Shown in pieces: positions 21,707-32,318 of a stretch of 64,000 nt of DNA. Positions within the stretch are counted from its first letter, which is position 1. Each line of letters opens with the position of its first letter. The DNA is from Neoarius graeffei. Its lineage: Eukaryota; Chordata; Actinopteri; Siluriformes; Ariidae. Both the position numbers and the translations under genes were made by a program. The stretch lies in assembly GCF_027579695.1 (NCBI RefSeq), contig NC_083571.1:49152390-49216389 (forward strand), written 5' to 3'. The notes below the pieces were generated by a model. The model was not told the DNA's origin, searched no databases, and saw only the letters and a program-made list of their open reading frames with translations.

Positions 21707-23190
21707 AGTTAATAATTAACTCGATGTACTTCCAATGTACAAGAAAAATAATTGAACACTGGCAGCAGATTCAACACCAGTTTTCCCCGTTGACTGTGAG
21801 AGTCCCTCAGAGGAGCATGCGCATTCTGTGTATTCAGCTGTGAGCGAGTCACTCTTTCTTGTGAACGAGTGGTCTGGGTCTCTCGTAAATTCAGAGCAAA
21901 CTAAAGGACTACTTGGGCTACAATGTTGTTCGGGAAAACCACGTTAGCCTGACGATGGATCTTAGGAGGTAATTAAAAACTCTCTTGGCCTTAAAGTGAA
22001 TTTAATATCCCTAAACCACACTTTTTTCCTTTGTATAAAGCAACAACCATTATGTTGATTGACCATGTGTTTTCAAACCATAGCTGATCCAAAAGGCCAT
22101 AAATTAATGGAAAATCAATAAGATCAGCTGATTTTCACGGACTCTGCCGAGACTGAACCAGAAGATCCCAAAGGGGTGTGTGATGTCACATGTGTAACAA
22201 TCCAGGTATTAATTTTGTTCATGTGTGCAGCAGTGGTTAGACCAGTCTCGATATGGAATCACGTTTTGGAGAGAATTCTGATAGTGATTGGGATTCTTAT
22301 ACTGTATGTCATATGAAGGGGCAGAAGATTATCAAGGATATTCCAGAGTAAATGGTTATCTTTTCGAGCCCCCAAGATGAAAAACTGCCAGTTCACTCAG
22401 TTCATGACAGTCCCACTCACCGCCAACAGCGCACCACCAGCCAGAGAGAACTGGAAACACAGACTGGTTTCTGGATTTTTATTCTAAGCTGGCCACTGCA
22501 AAATATAGGCAAAATATTTACATGTACCTCAATAAATGCAGAAATCTAATCTTTAAAATGTACACTTACTTAGTGTAATTACTGAAAGAAAATATGAAGT
22601 GGGCGATAATAGGTCCAAATGTCAGATCAAATGTCATTTATTCAATAAATGGGTTCCTTTTTTGCTCCAATAATTCCCTTGTGGTTGTTCTGGTGGTGAT
22701 GAACACTTGAAGAATCAGATTTATTCTTAGTAGGCGATGCAAAATCTGCCTGCTTCGTTTGTACAAACCTCACCCACTATCGCTTTAGACTAGTCATTTC
22801 TCGGAAATTTGTGAACTGAATGTCCTATTGTATATGAATTTGAACATCCAAGCACAAAGTAGTGTTTTCCCATCGTTATTTTTGTAAAATTCCAACAGCA
22901 ATATCCAATTTCAGCGAGTAAACAAGCACGGAGTCAGATAAACCAAAATGACCCATATAACAGGGGTTCCACGCGTGACGTCATGGGAGATTAACCCTGG
23001 GGCGAGGCTGCCTTTTTCCGGAATCCGGAAGCTGCGATTTATCGATAGTTTTGTGCTTGATAATAAAATAACAAATAATTTATATTATTCCCCCCTTTAT
23101 TAATTAATTTTGGTTGTTACTAATAATATATATTCATTTTAAAGCATTACAAAAAGGCTTTATACACTTTAATAGGCTTTCGGGAAACCC
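21707..23190. other. no recognised gene; possible transposon-derived ORF scraps
   Basis: A short open stretch at 22252-22341 (MESRFGENSDSDWDSYTV) follows a pyrimidine/AG acceptor-like site and has an acidic Ser-rich character seen at the start of some transposon proteins. Nothing extends it. The rest has no coding signal. GTGACGTCATGGGAG at 22975 may mark an element end. Confidence 0.3.
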
Positions 23191-24400
23191 ACCCCAGACC
23201 GTTTAATGTTCAGAGATGCTGGGAAAGTGGTGATTTTGGCGTGTTTTGCAGCTACAGGACCTGGGAAAATTGCAGTCATTGAGACAACAATGAACTCCAC
23301 TTTGTACCAGAATATTCTTCAGACAAATGTGAGGCCATCTGTCCAGCAGCTTAAGCTGGGCTGAAATTGGTTTATGCAGCGGGAAAATGATCCCAAGCAC
23401 ACCAGCCAATCAACACCTGAATGTCTAATACCCTGTCCACACTAGGGATTTTGTACCAATACGATACTACTTTCGTACCGCAATACCTGTCCAAACTAGC
23501 AACTATACTGGTACTGTAGCGGTATAGCTGTATCGGTACGAAACCCACAAATGTATGGGTTTCGTACCGGTACAGTATCGGTACCGTAGCGCTTCGCTGT
23601 AGTGTGGACAGATGAAGCGGTTCTGTATCGATACAAATATAATGCGCATGCGCAAAGTCACACACCTCAATCGATATCTTCGCTGAATAAAATAGTGAAG
23701 AACGGAGATGCGTTTTCTTTGTTTCTTTCTCAACTGCCTCGTGCGTTTTATACGATTTGACTGAATAAATGACCACCAGAAATACAGACTGTACATTGAC
23801 AACAAAAAGCACACACACGTTGTTTCATCCGCCATATTCTCGGAAGGAAGTTACTCGGTAACCACGGAAACATTTCGCGCACGCGCATTTCAACTACCGT
23901 GAAAGAAAACCGCAAACATTTCTCGCTAGTGTGGACAGATGCACTAAACTGTACCGGTATACTTTGTATCGATACAATTATACCACTATCATACCGGTAT
24001 ATATGTGAACACAGCTTTAAGAAAAAAAAACAATCAAGGTGTTGGGATGCACAAGTCCAAGTCATCTCAACCCCACTGAGATGCTTTGATGGGATCGTAA
24101 GAGAGTTGTGCATAAATGAATGCCCTCACACATCAAAGAACTGAAGCAATTCTGGAAAGAAGAGTGGGCCAGAATTTCTCAAAAATGATATGCGAAGCAG
24201 ATAAACTTCTGAATTTCTTAATGTTGGTTTACTTTTTTGGGGAAAAGACTATATACTAAAATCTGTTGTGGTTTTCCCTGTCACCAGAAGTAATTTCTTT
24301 GAAGTTGATGAGGACCACACATGTTATTTAGGCCCTGATTTACATAAATAAATAAATGATTGAAAGCGGGTGTACTTTCTTTTCCCCATGACAGCATAAT
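23190..24400 (+). pseudogene. Tc1-like transposase relic, C-terminal part
   Basis: Pieces in several frames read FNVQRCWESGDFGVFCSYRT, ETTMNSTLYQNIL-like, NVRPSVQQLKLG and QRENDPKHTSQST (second catalytic Asp), then HLNPTEML-like remains after a nested insertion at 23428-24019. Frameshifts and stops are numerous. It probably belongs to the same copy as 17150-17736. Confidence 0.7.
23428..24019. mobile_element. MITE with CTGTCCACA-type ends and GGTACCGATAC repeats
   Basis: The left end ACCCTGTCCACACTAG is loosely mirrored by TGTGAACACAGCTTTA at the right. CTAGTGTGGACAGATG occurs inside each half. The interior is rich in palindromic GTACCGGTAC and TATCGATAC motifs. It interrupts the Tc1 reading frame. 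Confidence 0.55.
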
Positions 24401-24603
24401 ATTATGAGTTATTCATGTCAAAGTAAATTCAGTTTCAAACTCTTAAAGTAAATAAAACAGACATTTATACATTTGAGTTTATAATATTATTAGATTGTCT
24501 TAACTCTTTAAAATCTCAGAACCTATTGGCAGGTCCAGACTTTCCTTATTCTTGTAACTTCATATTAGCTTTCCTATTAGTCTCAGTGTGATTACAAAAT
24601 TAT

Positions 24604-25369
24604 TAGGGCTGTCGAAGTTAATGCGATAATAATGCATTAACGCGATCTCAATTTATCGCGATTTAAAAAATTAGTGCCGTTAACACAAATTCTAATTTGG
24701 CCCTGCGAGTCACCCGTAGTTCCTGTTAAGGCTTGTCGCGCGCTGCTTCAATAAGAGTAAGTGTGAGTGATGGAGAAAGGTCTGTTAAACGGGAAGTTTC
24801 ATTTCAAAAGAAGAGTGTGATTGAGTTGGTTTTGGTATGCACTTTGCAGTTCTAAAATACTTTTGTAAAGTGAGATTTCAGTATGCTGTAGCACTGTGAT
24901 ATGACACTAAATGTCTTTCTTGAAGTCCAACTGCAATTTATTTTTGTTTGCACAGCACTGTGAAGTCCTATAGGCTGTGACTGAATACAACTCCAGCACA
25001 ATTGAAGTTTTATTTCATTTTTATTTTCTTTTGTCATACATGTCTGAACTGAGACACAGTAGTATGTGACTACATGTTTTATATTTGAGACTACAGCTCC
25101 CTAATCCATCACAAAATCCAATTTTGTGTTTTGTATGTTCAGTACTGCCTAGTATGTGAGTGAATAAACTTCCTTACCATCTTCTCTTGTCCCAGCAGTT
25201 TTTAACAAGTACTTTTAGCATAAAATGTGTTCACCATTTTAATTGTAACATTTCACTTTAAAAGCCTTATTCATTTACATAGATTTAAAAAAATGCAATT
25301 AATCACGATTAACTATATGAAATTCTGAGATTAATCGCGATTCAATTTTTTAATCGTTTGACAGCCCTA
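24604..25369. mobile_element. hAT MITE, TAGGGCTGTC ends, 8-bp target duplication
   Basis: AAAATTAT flanks exactly (24596-24603, 25370-25377). The ends TAGGGCTGTCGAAGTTAATG and its mirror carry the GATTAATCGCGATT motifs of a widespread fish hAT family. Confidence 0.85.
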
Positions 25370-25389
25370 AAAATTATTGATAGTAGTTA

Positions 25390-25640
25390 AAGATATGTTT
25401 TAAGATACATAACTGAATAATAAGCTGAGATTATAAAGAAGTAAAGCACTTTATGGGGTGCTGTTACAGGAAAATGATCAACAACAGGGTGAGATCATGT
25501 GGCCCACCATGCAACACAGTTACTATTACCACTCTGAAGTTGATTATTTTCCAATAACACCGCATCCTGAAGTGTTTCATTGCTCTTACACCACAGCAAT
25601 TTGCCAACACTAACAATATTTTGAAAGTAGACAATCGTGG
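25390..25640. repeat. unnamed dispersed repeat, copy 2
   Basis: The longest copy of the family described at 15430: TAATAAGCTGAGATTATAAA, GGGTGCTGTTACAGGAAAAT, TTGATTATTTTCCAATAACA. Confidence 0.55.
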
Positions 25641-26112
25641 GCATCTATCAGTAGATATGGGTGGAAGAGGACAGTTAATGTTTTCTTCTGAGTGTGTAAT
25701 CCTGCCAAATGATGCAGCATGAACAGCAGTTTAAAAGATGTCGTTGGCTGGCTTCATGTGTCTCGGAGGAGGCATGTGTTAGCCTTCACCCACCCTGTTG
25801 ATAGCTGCCATATAATGGAAAGAGCTGGCTAGTGGGTGGGAATTGGCAGATGACCAAATTGAGGGAGAAAATGAAAAAATATAATAAGAATAAGAAGTCA
25901 TACTTGTTTAATCCATTTGTAATTACAGTACATTGTAGTTATCACATACGTTATAGTCATTCCCTCACCAACCTTCCCTCTTGAAGTTAATAAGAAAAGA
26001 AATGCAGTTTTTCATGTTTAATTAAATGTAAAGTTTCTACTTTCAGAAATGTACAATGGAACAGATGTATAAATAGAATAAGTAGAGGCATATATGATTT
26101 GTGAGCATTTAG

Positions 26113-26197
<85 letters not shown>

Positions 26198-26540
26198 ACT
26201 GTCTGTCTGTCTATTTTGAATTTTTGTGTTTTGTGTTGTAGTGTAACATGAGGAATGGGTGTTTACTTCAGTCTGATATGACTGCCAAGATTAAGTCATG
26301 TAAATTTGGGTAATCAATTCTGCAAATACAGAAATTTTACAACCCTGCCAAATGTGATTGCTTGTCAATATACCGGTAGCTTCTGATATTATTATAGAAA
26401 AAATGGCAAAAATGACATATAATGAAACATGTCGACACTGCAGCTACAATGTACTGAGTCAGTTTTGGTCTACTGTAACTGTAATAAATTAATTCTGGTG
26501 GAAATGAAGTAGAATTGTTTTGTTCTGTACAAGCAGACAG
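25641..26540. repeat. intergenic, with (ATCT)n microsatellite at 26113-26198
   Basis: About twenty ATCT units. The rest shows no gene or repeat that I recognise. Confidence 0.8.
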
Positions 26541-26925
26541 GCAGGTTAAGCAAATAAAAGGCATGCTCAGTTGGGTTCAGATCAGGTGATTAACTTGGCC
26601 ATTGGAGAACATTCACCATTTTGCTTTAAAAGTCTTGGGTTACTTTAAAATAATGCAATGGTCATTGCCCATCAGCAATGGTGCACCGTGCAATGAGTTT
26701 TGAAACATTTGGTTGAAGCTGAGTAGATAATATAGCCCTGTACACTTAAGCAATCATCCAGCTGCTATTAGAAGCCATAAATGCTCATACCATAAGACAA
26801 GATTGTATGCTTTGGAGCAGTTTCTTCACTTTGAAATACACTTCTTCCCATCATTCTGGTACAAGTAGATTTTTGTCTCATCTGTCTATAAGATGTTGTT
26901 CCAGAACTATACAGCCTTTTCTTGT
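26540..26925 (-). pseudogene. Tc1-superfamily transposase fragment, C-terminal end
   Basis: On the minus strand it reads SPDLNPTEHAFYLL near 26545-26600 (catalytic Glu) and, upstream, LYSSGTTSYRQMRQKSTCTR (about 26870-26930) in degraded frames. It is a family distinct from the other Tc1 copies here. Confidence 0.55.
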
Positions 26926-27396
26926 TTGTTTGTTTGTGGCAAATTTTACTAACCCTATTTCCAGAAAACTTGAAATATTCTCCAAAATGCAATAAAAACA
27001 AAAATCTGTTATTTGTTAATTCATGTGAACCTTTATTTAACTGAAAAAACTACAAAGAAAATATTTTCAATCGTATTACTGACCAACTTAATTGTATTTT
27101 GTAAATATAAATGAAGTTAGAATTTGATGTCTGCAACACACTCAAAAAATGTTGGGATAGAGGCAAAATGAGACTGAAAAGTTTACAGGATATTCAAGTA
27201 CCACCATTTTGGAAGATTCCACAATAAGCAGGCTAATTGGTAACATGATTGGGTATAGACCCTTTTCAGTCACGTGACCTTCGTAAACGCGACCGCCATT
27301 TTGGACATGTAGTGGACTTCGGCACGAATCGGTTTGAATACGAGGAAGGCGACAAACATAAAAGAAAAAAGAGCGCGATGCAGAAAACTGCATTTA

Positions 27397-27738
27397 CTAG
27401 TTTACTGTAATTATGATCTGGCAGCTACTTACACCGGATCCAGTGTAAATAGCTGCCGGAGCCGCCGGCCGCGAGCTAGCTGCCGGAGCCGCCGGCCGCG
27501 AGCTAGCGCGCGCGCTCCCCGGCCGGCCGCGAGCTAGCGCGCGCTCTCCCTCCCCGGCCGGCCGCGAGCTAGCGCGCGCTCTCCCTCCCCGGCCGGCCGC
27601 GAGCTAGCGCGCGCTCGCTCTCCCCGACCGGCCACGAGCTAGCGCGCGCGCGCTCCGGAACCTCGGACGTTGGCTCCGGCAGCTATTTACACTGGATCCG
27701 GTGTAAATAGCTGCCAGATCATAATTACAGTAAACTAG
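27397..27738. repeat. GC-rich minisatellite between two palindromes
   Basis: Arms of about 60 bp (27397-27457 and 27678-27738) are inverted repeats of one another. Each contains its own 38-bp palindrome centred on GGATCC (27420-27457, 27678-27715). Between them, CGGCCGCGAGCTAGCGCGCG-type units repeat about six times with a 25-37 bp period. Confidence 0.8.
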
Positions 27739-27941
27739 AATGGAATGTTAACAGCAATGTAATGCCTTTTCTGGCTAATTTTATTCGTCTTACCTCCAAC
27801 AAAGTGGTCACTACACAAGCGTTGGTATGCCGCTATCCATCTTCTCCGTCGGTCAGCATCTACCGGGATCCGATAAAATGATAACCCTTGCCTTGTTTGT
27901 TGATGGTTACTACATCCAGGTGCACAACAATATAGTGGCAT
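27735..27941 (-). pseudogene. THAP-domain transposase N-terminus, truncated
   Basis: From ATG at 27941: MPLYCCAPGCSNHQQTRQGL, SFYRIPVDADRRRRWIAA, then LCSDHF. The C-x4-C, Trp and C-x2-H zinc-binding pattern of THAP DNA-binding domains is visible. The segment between WIAA and LCSDHF is shorter than usual, and no catalytic domain follows, so it is a decayed remnant. Confidence 0.7.
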
Positions 27942-29315
27942 GATGGAAGTCTTGCTGAAAATAAACACTTTCTTTGCTGCCGTTCCTCAATGTTGGCTGT
28001 GGTAAACTACTGGTAGTACATGTCCAAAATGGCGGCCGCGTTTGTCGTGACGTCACGTGAAAAGGGTCCATAAAAGGAGCATGCACCAAAGGCTCAGACT
28101 TTGGCAAGCAAGGATGGGTCGTGGCTCCAAAACTCATGAGAGAATTGTTAGTCCATTCTAAAAGAACATTTCTCAACACAAGATACCGTATAAGATCTTT
28201 CAAAGTCTATAGTACATAACATTTTGAAAAGATTCAGGGAATTTGGAGACATTTCAGTGTGTAAAGGGCAAGGTCAGAAACCACTGTTGAATGTGTGTGA
28301 CCTTCAAGCCCTCAGGCAACACTGCCTAAGAAACCGTCATGCTAATGTGTCAAATATAGCCACATGGGCTCGGGAGTACTTCAGAAAACCGTTATCACTT
28401 AACACAGTCTGCTGCTGCATTCAGAAATGCAACCTGAAACTGTAGGACACAAGGAGGAAGCAATCCATCAATTCTATGGAGAAATGCCACCAATTTCTGT
28501 GGGCCCAAACTCATCTCATGTGGACCAAAAGACAGTGGAAACATGCTGTGGTCAGATGAGTCCACATTTCAGCTTGTTTTCTGGAAAGACGGGCGTCAAT
28601 TTCCTGTGCCAAAGGTGAAAATGACCATCCAATTTGTTATCAGAGAAAGGTGCAAAAGCCAGCATCTATGAAGGTATGGGTGAGTTAGTACATGTGTGTG
28701 AAAGTACCATTGATATATTGGGGCCATATATTTGGATTTTAGAGAGACATATTCATCAAGGTAATGTCTCTTCCCGGGAAGTCCATGCTTACTTCAGCAG
28801 GACAATGCCAGGCCTCATTCTGCACAGGCTATAATAGCGTGGCTTCATACACATAGAGTGTGTGTGCTTGACTGGCCTGCTGCTAGTCCAGATCTGTCTG
28901 CTATTGAGAATGTATGGTGCATCATGAAGAGGAGAATCAGACAATGGCAACCACGGACTGTTGAGCAGCTGAAGTCTTGTATCAAGCAAGAATGGACAAA
29001 AATTCCAATTGCAAAACTGCAACAATTAGTTTCCTCACTTCCCATATGATTAAAATGTGTTAATAAAAGAAAAGGTGATGTAATAAAATGGTAATAATGC
29101 CTCTGTCCTAACTTTTTTTGAATATGTTCCAGGCATCAAATTCTAACTTTGTTTATATTTACAAAATACAATTAAGTTGGTCAGTAAAACTATTGAAAAT
29201 CTTTTCTTTGTACTTTTGTAAGTTAAATAAAGGCATCCGTAAATTAACAAATTACAGATTTTTGTTTGTAATGCATTTTGGAAAATATCCCATCTTTTCT
29301 AGAAATGAGGTTAGT

Positions 29316-29540
29316 ATCTGGTCTTCCTGTTTTTGAGGCTTACCAATGTCTTACATCTTGTGGTAAACCACAAGATATTTACTCTGATGAAGTCTTTTCT
29401 TCATTGTTGACTTTGACACAGATAAACCTACCTCAGGGTGTTCTTGATCTGCTGTGAGCTGACGCAGATTGAAGGGGGGGTGCACTCAGCGCCCCCCTGT
29501 CTGAAAAAAAAGTTTTAGTATTGCAGTGTAGGTGCAGTCG
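29316..29540. other. no gene recognised
   Basis: Plain sequence with a G7 tract and mirrored GGGGGGG/CCCCCC around 29476-29504 that could pair. Confidence 0.4.
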
Positions 29541-30077
29541 CACTCCTCACACGGGGCACCAAAATTATGTAGGTACAATACCAGTCCTCACACGAGGCAC
29601 CAAAATTATGGGAGTGCAATTACATTATTAAATCAGTCTCATACAGTCAGACTCATAAAATATCAGCTCATTAATTTTACTAATCAATCTTTCTATTAAT
29701 TATTAAATTAATGAATGAATTACTCTAGTGATACACTAGATCAGTAAAGGCAGTGTGAATTGTTTGATGGCAGAGTATAGCTTCAAGTAATACTGCAGCA
29801 AAACAGACAAGACACGGTTTCTTGTGAATATTTAATTTATTAAAATGACAAAATCAAGTGAGGATAATACTGCTTAGGTACATTTAACAATACTAGCAGC
29901 AGTTTAACAATCAAGGCACAAAATGGTAACATAAGGTAGTAATATTATGTGTGTGTGTGTGTGTGTTTGAGTGAAGCGCGTGTAAAAGGTGTGAAAAAGG
30001 TGGGGGAGGGGACCATAGGTGCTCTGTGTGACTGATTAGATAAAGGATTTTAACAAAGGGCGCATAAATAAACATCA

Positions 30078-30150
30078 GCCCATATGGGGCGTAAACCCAT
30101 GATCTTGGCATTATCAGCACTATATGCTAACCAACTGAGCAAACTGGCCC
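30078..30150 (-). pseudogene. tRNA-Ile-like pseudogene
   Basis: On the minus strand: GGGCCAGTTTGCTCAGTTGG, TTAGCATATAGTGCTGATAA, TGCCAAGATCATGGGTTTAC. It matches eukaryotic tRNA-Ile in the A box, anticodon arm (loop CTGATAA) and part of the B box. The acceptor stem pairs poorly and the B box is altered (GGTTTACGCCC), so I read it as a pseudogene or SINE head. Confidence 0.5.
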
Positions 30151-31040
30151 TTAGTTTACTAAAGCCTGAACGTTGAGGTGTGTATAATAGTGCATGGTAA
30201 GAACGTGTTCAAAAGAGAGAGATAAAAAGAGATAAGGCATGCAAACTCTAGCTACCAGAGTAAAACTGAGAAATACAATAACATATGATCAGACCAAAGC
30301 TATGTGATTATTGTGCACACACTTGAAACAAGCTTAGGTTTAAATAGCACTTTTCACATAAACTAATCAAGCTAAGACTAATGTTGCCCAAATGCCAGCC
30401 TTACTTGGGACCACTGTCACGTGGCAGCATGAAAGAGTTCATCAGTGATCTTCCGTCTCGCTGTACTCTCCTGAAAAGAATGGAGCACAGCTTCAATTTA
30501 GTTTTAATGGAGCTCTGCTATGTTGCAAAAGTCCTTCCCAGGCGGGATCTCATGATCCAGAAGGTCCTTGGTCGAACGCTCATTGGCTGAAGACGTGGAG
30601 GGAACTGCTCGCCTCTAATCTTCCTAATCTGCGTTATTATGGTGTAGTAATAACGGTAGCCGGTTTTAAACACCACGAAAGCAAAACAACGCGACTGAGG
30701 TACTTTTAACTGTAGCCAGTGGTCCGTATAACAACACGTGTTCGTTCCTTTGTTTCTTCACTTCTGCCTGCAGGCCGTAGTGTCTCTTTTTAATACCGAT
30801 GGAGCATCGGTCAGAGCACGTCGATCAGAGAGAGAGCGAAGCGTGTCTGGTTTTGGGAGGACAGAGTTGCAGGGCACTGGCAGCTGCGTGCGTCCGTAGC
30901 CGTGGTGAGGCATTCGCATGGTGGGACATGGGAGACTCATGTCAGGAGGTCAAGCAGAGAGAGTCAGAGAGTCAAAGGCGCTTCTTAGCACGCTGGTCCG
31001 AGAGAGAAGGTGAAACTTGCTCAGTCTGACGAACAGTCAC

Positions 31041-31072
31041 GATTGGGTAGTGCAGTAGTGCACTACCCAATC
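31041..31072. repeat. perfect 13-bp-stem hairpin
   Basis: GATTGGGTAGTGC and its exact reverse complement, separated by six bases. Confidence 0.9.
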
Positions 31073-31543
31073 ATGGCGCAGTGAAAGACAAGATGAGGCG
31101 GATATTGTCCAGGGCAGGAAGTGAGGGAATTATGGGAGACGTTGTGGAGATGTGCTGTACGTACAGCAGATACCGAGATATGCCTGCTGCCTTTTATTTA
31201 ATTAATAAGGTTAAAATAACTAAATAAATAAATAGTTATGTGGGATTGAGCTGAAGAGTTTATGGTATAAATTTATATTTAATAGTAAGTCCTAGCTTAG
31301 GTTTTTTTTTTTCGCTTGTGACACGAATGCAGTGAAAAGCAAGCTGGGTGAGTCCTGTTGGATTTTAACAGGGTGCAGGAACTTCATGCATTTACATAAT
31401 AACATATTGTATTCCTGGACTGCACTGTAGACTACATGTAAAGGGTGTGCACCATCCTTTTATGTTTATGATATCGTTAACACACATGCTCACAAGCCAA
31501 AATGATAAGATGCTGCAGCAGGCTTACTGTGTACACACACATA

Positions 31544-32084
31544 CCCCTTTTCCACCAGATCAGTTCCAGGGCTGGTTCGGGGCCAGTGCTGGTGCTGGTT
31601 CACAACTCGTTTAACTTGCGAGCCAGCTGAGAACCAGTTTGCTTTTCCATAGCTCGTGGTGCTAAGGGGAGCCATGTCATTACGTCACTGTATACGTCAG
31701 TTACGTCGCTGTATACGTCAGTTACGTCGCTGCGTTTGCATAAACCTTGGCGCGAATATCGAAGCAACAACAACACGGAGAAGAAGAAGAAGCAGCAACA
31801 ACAACAACAATAATGGATGACTTCGCATTTGTACAGCTGCTGCTTCTCAGCGCTTAAAAATGGCGACCTTTCGCGGTCTTGCGATTGTTGTTGGTCTTAA
31901 CAACTCCCCCCCCCCGCGCTGACGTAAGCGGTTCTTTCCTCTGGCCCAGCAAAGAGCTGGTGCTAGCCTGGAACTGGTTTTTCTGGCCCCAGAGCCAGTT
32001 CTTTGTCAGTGGAAACAGAAAACCCGGTTCCAAACTAAGCACTGGCCCCGAACCAGCCCTGGAACTGCTTTGGCGGAAAAGGGG
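31544..32084. mobile_element. MITE with CCCCTTTTCC ends
   Basis: CCCCTTTTCCACC at 31544 and GGAAAAGGGG at 32084 are the tips of long inverted repeats (CAGTTCCAGGGCTGGTTCGG and its mirror, GGGGCCAGTGC and its mirror). The interior is CpG-rich with two TACGTCAGTTACGTCGCTG repeats (about 31690-31727). No transposase. Confidence 0.75.
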
Positions 32085-32318
32085 CAACACATGCCAGCTG
32101 TCCATCTACTGCTCGTTTTCATTAATAGGGTATCCCTGTACTCACTATACCCTGTGTATGTACATGGTACACGTGCCGTTTGGGGTAAGCCTGACTTTGA
32201 TTTTTACGATAGCAGCTGGATAGGTCTGTGAGAGATGTTGATTTTTGCAGTGACTCTGAAGAAAATCTGCTTGGGCCAATTCGCTCATACTGTCAAAAAC
32301 ACAGTGTTTTTCTATTTA

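Larger units (their letters stand above)
27258..28068 (-). mobile_element. ISL2EU-like element with THAP relic and GC-rich minisatellite
   Basis: GACCCTTTTCAGTCACGTGA at 27258 and its mirror at 28068 (TGACGTCACGTGAAAAGGGTC) form terminal repeats that continue for about 55 bp to GCCATTTTGGACATGTA. Flanks are TATA at the left and CATA at the right. It inserted into the Tc1 copy. A nested inverted-repeat unit lies at 27397-27738. Confidence 0.65.
26947..29315 (+). mobile_element. Tc1-like transposon relic, split by an ISL2EU-like element
   Basis: The end AACCCTATTTCCAGAAAACT (26951) and its mirror (to 29315) frame the copy. Its sequence matches the copy at 58872-60450 in reverse. The transposase (28100-29090, + strand) is broken into many frames. 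LWSDESTF (about 28549-28570) keeps the first catalytic Asp and SPDLSAIEN (about 28890) the Glu. Removing 27258-28068 restores GATTGnGTATAAAAGGAGCA, as in the other copy. Confidence 0.8.
29540..31160 (-). other. possible LTR-retroelement end, unresolved
   Basis: On the minus strand TTTTGGTGCCCCGTGTGAGG (about 29545-29567) looks like an LTR end plus primer-binding site. It is duplicated 38 bp away as TGGTGCCTCGTGTGAGG. Upstream in that orientation lie a tRNA-Ile-like segment (30078-30150), (GT)n, and ATTAAAAAGAGAC as a possible TATA region (about 30785). No gag, pol or env reading frame is visible and no second LTR was found. Speculative. Confidence 0.3.

Noticed and set aside
26113-26198. CRISPR-like direct repeats
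   Set aside because: A plain (ATCT)n microsatellite without spacers. The genome is eukaryotic.
30078-30150. Functional tRNA-Ile gene
   Set aside because: The acceptor stem mispairs and the B box is altered, so I treat it as a pseudogene or SINE head.
31879-32223. 114-residue open frame
   Set aside because: It lies across the CCCCTTTTCC MITE and reads its inverted repeats. No conserved domain.
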